64,000 bases of DNA from Amoebophrya sp. A120 (lineage: Eukaryota > Sar > Dinophyceae > Syndiniales > Amoebophryaceae), in the NCBI GenBank assembly GCA_905178155.1, contig CAJINV010000004.1, positions 1,874,391 to 1,938,390 on the forward strand, in the 5' to 3' direction. Below are positions 32,901 through 44,132 of the stretch, in pieces. Within the stretch, counting starts at the first letter, position 1. Each line of letters opens with the position of its first letter. Position numbers and translations under genes: made by a program. The notes under the pieces are model-generated. The model was not told the DNA's origin and ran no database searches. It saw only the letters and a list, made by a program, of their open reading frames with translations.

Positions 32901-35900
32901 GCTACACATGACCAAGACAACTTCCCATGCGTGCTTCCTAAGGGAAAACACGTTGAAAAACCAAGTGTCTTGCATGTGTAGCAAGACAAATAGTGGTGTG
33001 CTCCATTCTATGCATCACAAGTTCACAGTGAAACAGTTTTTTCGTGCGATAATAGACACGAAAGATACAATGCGCCCCGTGTCCGTCTGGCCGAGCCACT
33101 TGTTTCAAGTGCCGCATGATTACTACAGCTTTCGAAAAGTATCGGCGTCAACATCTTCACCCTCTGCAGCCGCTCACGACGACCAGCAAACACAGCAGCA
33201 TCACTTGGGAGCCACGCAGATGCTCCAGCAGAACCAGTTGCTGCATGGCGCAGGAGGCCAGGGTGGAGCTCCTGCAGGTGTGTATGCAATGCAAAAGCGA
33301 ACTATCGCACCGGAGATGACTAACTGCGAACATTTTGCACGGTAAATGATGATGGTGTACTTCCACTTTCTCAACCTTAAGTACCTCAATGTGCATGACT
33401 AATTCAGATCTACTCAGCTTTCCTTCTTCATCCGGTGGAAATGAAATTCGTCTTGCAAGAATTCGTATACAAATATTGTGCGATGGTAAGTATTGCTTGT
33501 TGCAGTGCATAAGGTAAACGAATTGACTATGTACGTAGTCGGGTATCACGCGACGCTGGCGTTGGAACTGGTGAAAATCTGGGAATTGCTCCCGGAGATA
33601 GTGTATCAAGTGCAAAAGCATCGTAGTTCTCGTACGCAAGTAAAAGGATACGATGACTCTCCTCAGCATGACGAAAAATGGACCTTGTGATGCTAAAGTA
33701 GGAAAGAAACTCGATCTGTTTATGCATCATTGCAATTTAATTGATTGTTGTACGAAATAATGAAAGGATAGACTACGATACTATTGCAAAATGCATACCG
33801 TGCCCAATTTGAAAGTGAAGATCACAACGCACGTGATCGACGACAAGCTGGACCACACACTGAATGCCGAGGAGGAACGCGACCGTGTGGCGAACTTGGT
33901 TACGCACGGACAAAATTTCGAACTCATCGATAAGTTGGTGAACGGCAGCTTGTATGCATTGCAAATATGTCTGGGTCTGGAACAAGGTTGGAAGTAACTT
34001 GTGATGCTGTCTTTGGATTCTAAAAAAATCTGTATTGCATGACCAGCAAGAGGGATATAGTTTCTTTGTGCTACGTGGAGAGGCCGTTTCTCATGCGGAA
34101 TAGGCATCAGCAAGCACTCTAAAAATCTGTGATGCTAGGTCACGCATTGCAGGCATCACGGGTCATGCAAAATGTGCATGACAAACGACGCACTCTTCCA
34201 GACCCAGGCATATTTGCAGGTGATAGCTTGAGCGAAAACGCCCGGGGCCAATTCGGCACGTCCTCGCAATCAGGTCCCGCGAAGGATGATGAAAATAAAG
34301 ATGATAACGCGGACGACCAAATAAACAAGAACGCGGACGGTGGGGAAGAAAACACAAACACAAACAGAAACACTCCACAAGACAATCCGCACAGTACTAG
34401 CGAGATGAAAGACGACGAGGGCACCACGTCGAAAGCGACCAGCACAGACGAACCTTCGAAAGGCGGGTTTCGACTCTGCGAGTATTTCAACGTCTGCGCG
34501 ACGGACGCCCGATTGCTGTACTTGAACAAAAAGTTTCTCCGGCGGGCGTTTCTGCCCAAGACGAAACTGGCCAACCCCCAGTTTCCGGACTTTCAGGTAT
34601 CAAATGCAAAAATGTCTGGGTCTGGAAGATTGCAACTTGTCATGCTGTTTTTGGACTCTAAAAAAAATTGTATTGCATGACCAGCAAAGGGGGCGCAGTT
34701 TGTGCTACACGGGCAGGGCATTTCTCATGCGGAAGGTGCATCAGGAAGCCCTCTAAAAGTCTACGATGCTAGGGCATGCATTACAGGCATCATGGGTGAT
34801 GAGAAATATGCATGACAAGTCTTGCATTCTTCCAGACCCAGACATTTTTGCATTTGATATCAGGAGTGGCTCAACGAGTGGATTCAGCTGTTCGCCGAGT
34901 ATTTGTATTACAGTGAAAAATGCCCCCACCCCCAAAGTTGCAAGAATTTGTGATGCGAACTTTCCAAATGAAATCTTTTTGTCATGCATGAAAGGAGTAT
35001 GAATGCATCTTTCTGATGCAGACTCCAGGCGTATATGTATATCGCATCGCTTGCATGACAAGCGCTGCACTTGCTGGGATCTTTTGCAATACAAATTATT
35101 GCTATTCACGATTGGAAATCTGTGATGCTGATAGATGCAAGAGGGCGAATGTTTCATTTGGAAAGGTTTGCAATAAAAATGCTCCCAACTTCGGGTGTGG
35201 GGGCATTTTTAATTGTAATACCGAGGTGAACGTAGACGAGCAGGGCGGAGGTGGATCCAGTGGCATCAACGAAGACGCTGTTGACGCACAACGCAGAATT
35301 TTGCAGGATAGGCTCCAACGGCTAGCACTACCAGCGGGGAAGGAAAAAGAACCAAGAGACTATGACGATCAGGGATCACCCTCTAGTACTGCTGTCCTTG
35401 ACATATGGATTGCAAAAATGTCTGGGTCTGGAAGATTGCCAGATTTTTCATGCAGGTTTTCCATGACCCATGAGGTCTGGTATGTAGGACATAGCATGAC
35501 AGCTTCTGCGGGACCTGTCTAATGCCTATCCTGCATGAGAAACGGCCTCTCGATTAGGTCAAAAGTGCACTATTTTTGGCAATCATGCAACACAGTTCTT
35601 TACCTGATTCAGATTTAGCATGACAAGTTGCAATTATCCAGACCCAGACACTTTTGCAATCCATACGACACAAACATCGACAATGCGGAAATCCTCGTGT
35701 GCACGGAGCCCGCGGTGCTCTGCTATGAACTGCAAAAGTATCGTACTCGTAGTAATTGCTGTTATGCATGACAAATCTCTTTCCTGAGGCAAAACAGCAT
35801 TACAAATTTCATTTGTAATGCTGGGCTAATTTGTAATGCAATTCATACTAGTACGATGCTTTTACATGGCATATCTGCCTGCCCCTGGCAATGGGGCAGC

Positions 35901-38900
35901 CGAAAAAGATTGTCATAGGATACTTCGGAAACCCGTTAGCGGCCTACGTGCCCGAGCGGTATTTGGACACCTGGTTCCGGTACTTCGTATGAACTGCAAA
36001 AGTATCGTATTCGTATAAATGCATTACAAATTTCCTCAGCGTGAGCAATGAAATTTGTAAATGCGAATTTACCTGAAGAAAAAGAATTGGGATGCATGAC
36101 TGCAAGAATACGAGTAGAGATACTTTTGCACAGGATACCGCGGGAGTCTGGACAACTTCTTCCCGGTGGCGAGTACCCGGTTTATCGAATGCAAATGTGT
36201 CTGGGTCTGGAAGAAGATTGCGAGGTCTGTCATGCTTGTTTGGCATGACCAAAAAGTTTGTGATTCGTGTCCAAGAAAAGACCCATTTCTCTGCCTGTCA
36301 TGCAAAAACGCAGTTTGTCATGCGAAAAGCGCAACACAAAGAAGCCCAGATATTTCTCATGCTTGGCTGTGCATTACAGAGCATTCACTATTCCCAACGC
36401 AGCATTACAAGTTTCCAGACCCAGACACGTTTGCACTGAATACGGTTCCTAGCGAAACAAATGGAGTACCAAACCGGGCGGTTCGTGAATTCGCAGCGGC
36501 CCCTAACGCTGTACGTGCAAACAGTGTATTCCCCCGTCACGCTAGCGTATGCAAAGAGGAAAAAAAATGTGATTGCACATCACTGTGTTGCAGGCCAAGC
36601 AAGACACACAAGTTCTGTCATGTCGAATTCTATATGCTCAGGAGCATAGTAAAGTTTCATATGTGAACGCGTTTATTTCCCTTTAATATAATCCCTGTAC
36701 CGTTAGCTGCGAGTTGTTTGTGTTGCTGAATGACTTATGACCACAAGTGTGCAAGAACTGTGCTGCTTTTTCCTTGGGATAGGGCCCGGGCAGGAAACTG
36801 GAACTTTGTGGACTTTCACGAAAACTTTCCCAGCGGCCGGGATCGCGAGCGCGAACTGTACGCGAGACTAAAGGAAGGAAATCTACAAGAGAATGGAAAT
36901 CATTCCACGCACGGCCGTAGCACTAGCGGCGCCGAAATAACAAGTACATCAGTGGACGACACCACAACAGTCACCTCACAGCACGATCTCGACGTGCCCT
37001 TTAGCAAGGACGAGTATTTGCACAAACCCGGCTTGCTCACACGAAGACTAAACCGGCAGATTCTGGTGCTGCGCCAATATCCTATGTAAAAACGTCCCCG
37101 CCTCATGGTCAAGATGGGGAATCGGCTAAACAAATCTACAAGATTTGGCTGTTTTGCATGACAAATTTGGATTCGTAGTGTTTTGCTGTTTGAGCTAGCT
37201 CAGCAGCATCACAGATCTAGTATATCATGCTGTTTGAAGCATTACAAATTCCAAAACACGGCTAGAAAATGCCTCTCATGGGGGTCCGCATGAGAAACAT
37301 TTTCAGCATGCAGCTTTGCATTACAGCTATGGGGAAGGGACGTTTTTCAAAACGATAGCCAACCCTCGGTGTTTTGGGACGACACCTGCATCCTCAACCT
37401 GTTTGTATCAACTGCAAATATCTCTGGGTCTGGAAGAATGTGAGATCTGTCATGCAGTTTTTGCCTGACCCAGATCGTCTGGCATGCAAGCTCTAGCATC
37501 ACAGATTTTGCGCAGGTACCCCAATGCCTAACCCGCATCACAAATCCGCTCTTTCGGTAACAAGAATTGGTGCCTTTTCCCAGCCATGCATGACAGATTT
37601 TGTCATGATGTAGACTTCGCATCACAAATTCGAACTCTTCCAGACCCAGACATATTTGCAATGCATAGTTTGCAAAGCTGAACAACTTCCCGCTGCGGTT
37701 CCACTACACCGACGACCTGGTCGACAAGAGTTACAGCATATGGGATTTCTCAATTGTTACATTCTCAACTGTTACATGAATTTGTCATGCAAAAGCACCA
37801 TCATCATCCTCACGATCAAGCTGCTCCGCATGACAAATTTGCGAAGGCCTAAACCGCACTTAAATCTGTGCGGAATTTGTAATGCTACAGGTGCAACCTT
37901 CCCCCTTGCACTTTTCATCCAGTTCTTGCATCACAAGTTCATGTAACAGTTGAGAATGTAACAGTTGAGATCGCCATACAGCAGTTTCGCGAAGTTTGAC
38001 GCGCTCGTTCTCTTTCCCTACGACATGTCGCAGATATCAAATGCAAAAATGTCTGGGTCTGGAATGTTGCCGGGTTTGTCATGCATATTTTGCATGACCC
38101 AGGATGTCTGTAATGCATGACCTAGCATCACAGATTTTCAGAGGGTTTCCTGATACCTATTCCGCATGACAAATGCCCTCCCCGCGGAGCACAAACTGGA
38201 CTCCTCGTCTTGCTGATCATGTAATAAAGATTTTTTTAGAGTCCAAAGTTAGCAACACAAGCTCCAACCTTCCAGACCCAGACACTTTTGCATTTGATAA
38301 CAGATGCGCTTCTACGAATTCTACGCCATGGGCATGCCTATTTTCCTGCCAAGAAAACTGGTCCTCGCAGCCTACATTTAGTACCCTCAGCAAAAGTTAG
38401 TATCCGATACTTGTAGTAATTGCAAGTATGAAGAATGCAGAGGGCTTTCTAAAGGTCAGGGTAAATCTAAATCCGCAATACATACGAAATGCTATTTCTC
38501 ATTCTGACGCTAACAAGCCACTTTGCAAGGCATTTTTTAACTACTGTGTGCGATACGATACTTTTGCAATGGATATCCACCGAGGCATGACCAGCATCGA
38601 GGATTTCGACTATACCGTATCGTGAGGGAAAACGTCCCCACCCGGTGCCCATGTTTGTCCTGCAAATCTGCATGCCTAAAATGTTTATCTTCATGTTGTT
38701 CATCATGCGCAGCTGTACGAGATGAAGCATCAATTTTTGAAAGTGTTTTTGAAGTTTTTTTTTCTCGAGTCACGCTAGAGAAGTTCGGATCCGTTAGTTT
38801 GTGTTGCTGCGGGTGAACCAAATACACACGACAATCTTGACGATTGAGGTCGGGGGGGCGTTTTAACACAGCACACACGGTGGTGGAGAAGCACCTCTCG

Positions 38901-39615
38901 GAACAGGAAGCCGACAAGGAAAACGAGAACAAAAACAGGATACCCAACCCCTTCGAGCGGTGGAATTTCGACGTGGCCAGCTGGTGGTCGCTCTACACGC
39001 ACTATCCATTGCAAGCATGTCAGTCAGGGTCCTCCGGAGGACTGGAATGCGCATGTGGAGAAGTCTAGCACTACAGATTTTGTCAGAGCTTTCCAAAAAT
39101 GCGCACCTTCACGCGTGACGCGAAATATATTAATATTTATACCAAAGCATTCAGAGGCCGGCACCATCTCGTCCTTCTAAGTACCCGCGCACAACAAATT
39201 TTTGTGCCGTGCGGTCCTCTGCGGGCGGAGGACGCATCACAAGTTGCAACCTTCCAGTCACCCAGGGTGGACGATATGAATGTGATTTGCAATGCATACA
39301 CACTATGTCTCCTTGCCGCATTTGTTGTACTTCAAATCTGCACCGGACCTCTTTCACCAGCTGGCGTACAAGCCGGCGGACGAATTTCTGAAACTTGTAT
39401 CCATCGTGGGAATCCAGAATGAAAGAATTGATCCGATCTTCGATCGAAGACAGAAAAGATGTTTGTTTCTCGTAAAGATAACTAAGGATGCAACGAAGTG
39501 TATGCATTGTAGTTCTGCTGGTTTGAAATTCGATGGGACCCGACGGGGAGGTGTCGTTCTTTCGAAAAAAAAAAACGTCATTTCTCCCGGGGAAGAAACA
39601 AACACAAGCCGCTGA
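29927..39615 (+). CDS. Glycosyltransferase-like type II membrane protein
   Basis: Start taken at MTERLFFRTSRR (29927), with an in-frame Met at 29894 also possible. A single anchor (VGLVAVWCLCIMSVLLGLGW, about residues 30-49) near the N-terminus fits a Golgi type II enzyme. A GT-AG intron (30224-30578) and 21 introners divide the rest. The C-terminal third reads GQPKKIVIGYFGNPLAAYVP, then FDALVLFPYDMSQ, MRFYEFYAMGMPIFLPRK and WWSLYTHYVSLPHLLYFKSA. This last order (aromatic FPY, YxMGMP, then W..HY..LPHLLYF) resembles predicted glycosyltransferases of marine protists; that match is from memory and not a search. The middle holds a disordered Asp/Asn-rich part (34240-34450). The stop at 39613-39615 and the join near 31518-31660 are uncertain. 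Confidence 0.6.
30634..30952. mobile_element. Family A introner, diverged
   Basis: Left end TATCAAGTGCAAACGTAAGT then ATCTGGGTC; right end CCAGACCGAGATCGA then TATTTGCGATGCATA. Removal joins the exon ending VAQNT to RKRMFIECAW in frame. Confidence 0.8.
32126..32349. mobile_element. Family E introner
   Basis: Left end TATCCCACGAAGAAACTGTT, right end GTTTTTTCTTCCCATACGATA without its first base; interior GTGGTGATTTTGCAAAATCT. Flanks CGGTA and CGGAC. Frame restored. Confidence 0.82.
32411..32689. mobile_element. Family E introner, diverged
   Basis: Left TACCGTAGAGAAAAATTTGC then TTCACTGTGAAGAA; right TTTTCACTTCGTGCGATA. Duplication not clean, but the join after removal continues the open frame into LVTMVQRMLMDK. 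Confidence 0.65.
32843..33051. mobile_element. Family E introner
   Basis: Ends TATCGCACGAAAAAAGTGTT and ACAGTTTTTTCGTGCGATA; duplication ATAGA (32838-32842, 33052-33056). Best-preserved family E ends in the window. Confidence 0.94.
33283..33511. mobile_element. Probable family B introner, diverged
   Basis: Left end TATGCAATGCAAAAGCGAAC; right end GTAAGTATTGCTTGTTGCAG then TGCATA. Removal with one 5-mer gives an in-frame join (GV to NELTMYVV). Confidence 0.65.
33604..33797. mobile_element. Family B introner
   Basis: Ends TATCAAGTGCAAAAGCATCG and CGATACTATTGCAAAATGCATA without its first two bases. Flanks TAGTG and CCGTG. Frame restored (LLPEIV to PNLKVKI). Confidence 0.85.
33953..34225. mobile_element. 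Family A introner
   Basis: Ends TATGCATTGCAAATATGTCT and CAGGCATATTTGCAGGTGATA without its first base; duplication GCTTG (33948-33952, 34226-34230). Frame restored. Confidence 0.93.
34598..34859. mobile_element. Family A introner with GT-AG borders
   Basis: Ends TATCAAATGCAAAAATGTCT and AGACATTTTTGCATTTGATA; duplication TCAGG (34593-34597, 34860-34864). Among the 31 copies with perfect duplications this is the only one whose 5-mer can yield a GT-AG intron: the cut falls after CAG in both copies. Confidence 0.95.
34900..35220. mobile_element. Family D introner, diverged termini
   Basis: Left TATTTGTATTACAGTGAAAA then ATGCCCCCAC; right GTGGGGGCATTTTTAATTGT then AATA. Duplication CCGAG (34895-34899, 35221-35225). 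The ends beyond the GCCCCCAC core differ from other family D copies. Confidence 0.88.
35404..35665. mobile_element. Family A introner
   Basis: Ends TATGGATTGCAAAAATGTCT and AGACACTTTTGCAATCCATA, exact partners at the tips. Flanks TGACA and CGACA. Same subfamily as 4933 and 62987. Confidence 0.91.
35724..35873. mobile_element. Family B introner
   Basis: Ends TATGAACTGCAAAAGTATCG and CGATGCTTTTACATGGCATA; duplication TCTGC (35719-35723, 35874-35878). Confidence 0.92.
35988..36137. mobile_element. Family B introner
   Basis: Left end identical to the copy at 35724 (TATGAACTGCAAAAGTATCG); right end GAGATACTTTTGCACAGGATA without its first base. Duplication unclear (CTTCG and CCGCG), but removal with one 5-mer keeps the frame. 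Confidence 0.85.
36183..36442. mobile_element. Family A introner
   Basis: Ends TATCGAATGCAAATGTGTCT and CAGACACGTTTGCACTGAATA without its first base; duplication CGGTT (36178-36182, 36443-36447). Confidence 0.92.
36548..36781. mobile_element. Probable family F introner, diverged
   Basis: Left TATGCAAAGAGGAAAAAAAA then TGTGATTGCAC; right GTGCAAGAACTGTGCTGCTT then TTTCCTTGGGATA. Arms are imperfect. The exons join in frame (VTLA to RAGNWNF). Confidence 0.65.
37078..37357. mobile_element. Family D introner
   Basis: Ends TATCCTATGTAAAAACGTCC and GGACGTTTTTCAAAACGATA; duplication GCCAA (37073-37077, 37358-37362). The interior differs from other family D copies (a TCTAGTATATCATGC stretch). Confidence 0.92.
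37406..37667. mobile_element. Family A introner
   Basis: Ends TATCAACTGCAAATATCTCT and CAGACATATTTGCAATGCATA without its first base; duplication GTTTG (37401-37405, 37668-37672). Confidence 0.93.
37739..37978. mobile_element. Family G introner
   Basis: Ends TATGGGATTTCTCAATTGTT and AACAGTTGAGATCGCCATA; duplication CAGCA (37734-37738, 37979-37983). Inner arms ACATTCTCAACTGTTACATG as in 4644. Confidence 0.93.
38035..38299. mobile_element. Family A introner
   Basis: Ends TATCAAATGCAAAAATGTCT and AGACACTTTTGCATTTGATA. Flanks GCAGA and ACAGA. Removal produces the MSQ-MRFYEFYAMG join. Confidence 0.92.
38379..38575. mobile_element. Probable family B introner, degraded left end
   Basis: Left TAGTACCCTCAGCAAAAGTT then AGTATCCGATAC; right CGATACTTTTGCAATGGATA. 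No clear duplication. The join AYI to RGMTSIEDF is in frame. Confidence 0.65.
38618..38875. mobile_element. Probable family D introner, degraded right end
   Basis: Left TATCGTGAGGGAAAACGTCC; right GGGGGGGCGTTTTAACACAG then CACA. The right tip has lost the TA terminus. Frame continues as DYTVVEKHLSEQ. Confidence 0.65.
39003..39298. mobile_element. Family A introner, diverged
   Basis: Left TATCCATTGCAAGCATGTCA then GTCAGGGTCC; right CACCCAGGGTGGACGATATG then TTTGCAATGCATA. Flanks CGCAC and CACAC. Frame restored (SLYTH to YVSLPHLL). Confidence 0.82.
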
Positions 39616-42120
39616 CCACCACCAGCATTGTGCCAGATGAAAGCGTTGGTTAGAGTCAGACATGAAGATGCCCATCTACGAGGATCACAACATCGATGGA
39701 TCGGATCCTACAAGGATTTTCGAAATTCCATAGCCGAGCCACGGGATGCACAAGAGAAACGCCCTGGATTTAACGCTGAGTTTGCAATTCTGGCGAGAAG
39801 CTTTGAATCTGTGACTGTGATTAAGTCTGCGAGCCCGCAGTCACCTGTGAATGTGAGAATGTGACTATCCGAAGCAACACGATCTGCGATGTGGAAAGAA
39901 ACACACGAAGAATAATACACCGGGTCATACAGTGTTGATTTTGTGTTTCACGAAGGAAGGCCATGAAAAGATTAAGTCGAGACAAGAAAGAATCTGAATC
40001 AAATCCCATGGCGATGAAAATATTCAAGAATGATGGGTTTCCCAACATGACTTCCCACATCATCTCAAATCTGATTGATTCTATTCATGATGCGCGCAAT
40101 CGAGTCATTGATTCAACTTGAAACTTCATATTCGAAAATTTTTCGACATTCTCATTCATCAAAGAATACGAAAATAAGAGATATCTGTCGTGGTGTTATG
40201 ATAATTTGGATATCACCCATAATAATATCCTTTTGTAATATCATATCATCATGAAAAGATTCGATCGAAATTTATGTTATCGGTCCATCGATTAATCAAT
40301 TGATGCTCGAAATAAATATGATAATCTATCAATCTTATATGAATCGATTAAATTTCTCTCGATGAAATAATTTTTATCGATGAGGAATTCATGTCATGTT
40401 TTCTCTTTGATATTTTCATATTTTTCTCAATATTTAAAAACAGAAATTTCATGATGAGATAATATAGAAAGATAGATAATCCCGAATATTTCTTGAAAGA
40501 TATTCGAAGAATATGAAGACAATGACAATATGAGTCATCCCCAGACATGTCGTTAGATGAGTTGTCGTATAGGATGAATTGTAGCCAAATATGTATTAAG
40601 AATCCAGGAGACCTTAGATCGTATCGTATTATGGAACCATGAAAAAAACGAGCAAAACATTTCAACAGTTAATTTCTTCAAAAGGGAAAACGACGGAACT
40701 TGTCGACGGATCTTGTGTCGTATTTGCCCAAAAATGGAGGGAATAGTGGAGCAGCTGAATTGTCACAAAGCGAAGCAATTCAACGCAGAAAGGCAAAGCA
40801 ATCTATCTCGGTCGATCGGGCATATACGATGTATTTCCCGGCAAAAGCCAATGACAAGTTTTACAGACACCCTCGATAGAAGCGTTATGGATTACACCAG
40901 GCGCGAGGCGTGCCGAAATAGTTAGACCGAGGGGCTTGCGGCAATTTGCTCGGAACACTGCCCCATCACACGCGCTCGCAACCATGGGAATGGTCCATGC
41001 CCAGGGCCCGGGAGAGCATTCCTCGGCAGGACCCCCCGCGAACTGGCTGCGGTAGAACGCAGCGCGTGCAACTTTTTACCCGTTGCGCCATGCTTTGGAC
41101 CCCGAACAATCAAGCCTGCGCGGATCACATGATAATCACATTAGTAGTCACGACGGACATGATAATCACATGATTTTTGCGGTCCATAAACCATTTTGAG
41201 TTGTTTTCATCACATGACAATCACATGATTATCACATGATGACAACCCCGGAAAGGCGACTGCTAAAGTTGCAAGATATGACACGCCCCCCATCATATGT
41301 CAAACCCAAAGTGGCGGCGAAACAATAAGGATTCACGAAGAAAACGGAGCAAAGACGAAAATCGAACATATGAACTATATTGTGACAATTCAGATCGCGC
41401 CAGGAACTGCGCAAAAAAAAGTCAAAAAAGCAACTCAACATAGGAGGACAACTCAGATTACTACAGACATGACAAGAAAGAAAGAAAGATTATGGGGAAA
41501 TCATACAAAAAATCTTCGAAATTGCATATAATAAATTTTTCAGATCATTTAATTTTCATATCAATCCAGATTGATTGAATATCAAATCATATTTCAAAAA
41601 TTCAGAATCCATATCGGACGAATGAAATTCTTCGAGGATTATAGGATGATTTTATTTGGTCCTATGACTATATTGCGAAAAAAAAAAGAATCCTATTCAT
41701 GAGATTGAATTCGGATGAGAATGATGATTTCCGAGAGATCTTGTGAATCAGAATTATGTCAGCTCCTCATCGAGACTTAACGAGGAAGCCAAGCGAATAT
41801 GGTGTGTGGCCCGCCATGCGGATAGGGCCACCACTTCCTTATGCCACGAGAGGACCAACTGAATGAGAATGAATCCAGGATTCATGAATTAACAGGATGG
41901 ATGGGGGAATCATCTTGCTATAATGATAACATCTTCAATCGTCAAAGAAGTATGTTGCATCAGGTCGAAATTGTTCGTATTCGATATCGATTTTATCGCT
42001 CTTGTTGTCTTTCAGGCATTGGTTGCCATCAGTCTCGTATTGTGTATCTATGTATTCGTTTTTGTTTCCTTGCCCTCGGTCTTTCAATTATCTCAATCGC
42101 CATCGGATGTTGAAGTTAGT
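39616..42120. other. A+T-rich strand-switch region
   Basis: Between the last plus-strand gene and the first minus-strand gene. From about 39.9 to 42.0 kb the sequence is much richer in A+T than its surroundings and full of ATCGAT/GATGAT-like words, and it has no introners. Short open frames (for example minus 40348-40665) show no domain. A fragment near 40690-40880 looks weakly protein-like and could be a pseudogene. An ATAATCACATG-type word repeats about six times at 41130-41245. Confidence 0.55.
41125..41245. repeat. Short ATAATCACATG repeat cluster
   Basis: ATC or CAC variants of ATAATCACATGA recur at about 41128, 41160, 41205, 41216 and 41230, irregularly spaced. Confidence 0.5.
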
Positions 42121-44132
42121 TCACAAATCGCTCTTGGAGCTCGAGTCGCCGCCTCGTGTTGCACCGCCTCTGTTTATGTCGCCCGCTTCGGCTCGCACGT
42201 CCAGTGGGTCCCAGTATTCGTTCAGTTCCCCTTCCAGCGCGTCCAGCATCTCCACCGCTTCGCTCGTGAGTTCAAAATCCCAGATATCCGCATTCTCGGC
42301 GACTCGCTCCTCGTGCACCGATTTGGGAATCAGGGCGAGATTCTTCTGCAAGCCCCAGCGAAGCAGCATCTGCCCGGTGGTGATGGAACCCCGGGGTTTT
42401 TTCGATGAAGCCGGTACAACTTCACCAGGGGGTACTATTGGCCTAAACCAGCCGCTGCTGTGACTGATCGCTCCGCCGCGCTTCAGACCTGTAGTTGAGA
42501 AGAGATTCGTCATCATCAACTTCTACCCAGTTATACAATAAAACACCCGCTTTTCCTCTTCATGATAGGAAAATAGAGACGTCGCGAAGTTTGTATTTTT
42601 TCGGATCATGATTCTCGTCACCGTTCTACTTAGGCAGACGCCAACCCCAAGAACCCCTCCGCAGACAGCATTTAGTTTCAGATACAGATTCATTTTTCTC
42701 TCGGAAACAACAAAGAAAAAAGAATAGAAGTCAGAGCACTATTTAAGTTGTACCTAGTCGTTGCCCGAGCATTTCGTGGATTCGACCCGACAAGAGACTA
42801 CCGTACGCCGTAATCACGATGGCCTGCTTTTCGCAGTACTCCACGATTTCCCGTCGCGCCTTGTAGTTCAGCGGGTGCAGCTCGATTTGGTTCACTTCCG
42901 GCAGTTCGCGGCCGTGCTTATGAGAGTGCACAATCAATAAATTCATTGCTCACAACCGTTTCCCTCATCATTCTAAGGGCATCATGGTCGGCAGCAACAC
43001 AAGCAACGGGAATGGCATAATGAGACGTGTGGCCCCCACATGACAAATCTGTTTATTCTGCACGCGGACCGCAGTACCGTTTCTCAAAGTTTGTCATGCC
43101 GGGAACTATCCATACAAAAAGTACAATTTCCCATGGCAAGTGTAAGTAAGGAGAACAAGGGAGAATAAATGTGCACGTTGGCGCGTCATAATGCTGCTTG
43201 AGAAGCTCGAAGTGTTGGACGCCCCAGTTGCTGACGCCTAGAATGCGCACCTTTTGCTGCTTCTTCTTCTCTAGCAGCGCGTCCCAGGTTTCCACCAATT
43301 TTCCGCGATTCGGCGAATGGATCAGATACAGGTCGATGTACTCCAGATCTAGCGTCTTCAGGCTTTTTTCAAAGGCAAAGCTGGCTTTATCATACCCGTG
43401 GTCGGAGTCCCAGAGCTTCGTCGTGATAAAAAAATCCTGCCGAGACAGCGACTGACCGCTCATTTTGCCCGCTGCGGTAGGCTTTCCCCCTCCGCTACCA
43501 GTTGTACCGCTAGAAGGTGCACTGCTCAGGCCCGATCCCGGATGGCTGGATGAAGCAGGATCCTGGACGAGGAAGTTTCGCACCGCCTTGCCAACATCGG
43601 CCTCGTTGCGGTACAGTGCCGCCGTATCGATCAGTCGGTACCCGTGGTGTAAAGCGTGAGAGACGGCCTCCTGGGCGGCGTACCCAGGCGGAACGCGGTA
43701 GGTTCCGAAGCCAAATTGGGGCATGGACAAACCACCCCGGAGCTGAAGAGACGCCTGATGCATCGTGTTCGCGTCTGCGATCTCTGATGAGGTCTCCCCC
43801 TTTGGCGAGGTGGCGGTAATAGAACTCGGGGTAGTCGTAGGGGTACTAGAAGGGGCAGGCGAAGCGAACACGCACAATGAGAATACTTCGAAGTAGAACG
43901 GCGAGGAGGCCAGGGGTGTATGAAGCAGGGTAAAAAAAGCGAAAATCAAAATAGTACAGAAAAGGTGACAAGAAAGAGTCGATGTTCTTTTTAGTCTTAG
44001 GGTGTTCTTGTGTAGAAATATTACCGGAGACCACGACGATGGCCACATATCATTCTTTTTGAGGTGAGACGGAGAAGAGAAAGGAATCGCTAAGCGAGCA
44101 GGGCAGCTGTACCTGGTCGGGGTCATGCGCAT
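42121..44132 (-). CDS. Aldo/keto reductase
   Basis: NADPH-dependent reductase of carbonyl compounds, TIM-barrel fold. Exons on the minus strand: 44132 down to about 43177, about 42916 to 42754, 42488 to 42121. The second intron (42489-42753) is GT-AG and keeps the frame; the first junction is unresolved. Core motifs: [19 protein letters not shown] (catalytic Asp/Tyr), [11 protein letters not shown] (catalytic Lys), DLYLIHSPN (catalytic His), [20 protein letters not shown], then [20 protein letters not shown] for cofactor binding. A Ser/Gly-rich insertion separates the Tyr and Lys motifs. The long N-terminal extension carries a hydrophobic run ([20 protein letters not shown]) that may be a signal peptide. 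Start could be at 44132 or at a later Met. It holds no introner, unlike its neighbours. Confidence 0.88.

Noticed and set aside
40348-40665. A+T-rich minus-strand frame of 105 codons, possibly of organelle origin
   Set aside because: Composition explains it; no organelle protein motif was recognised.
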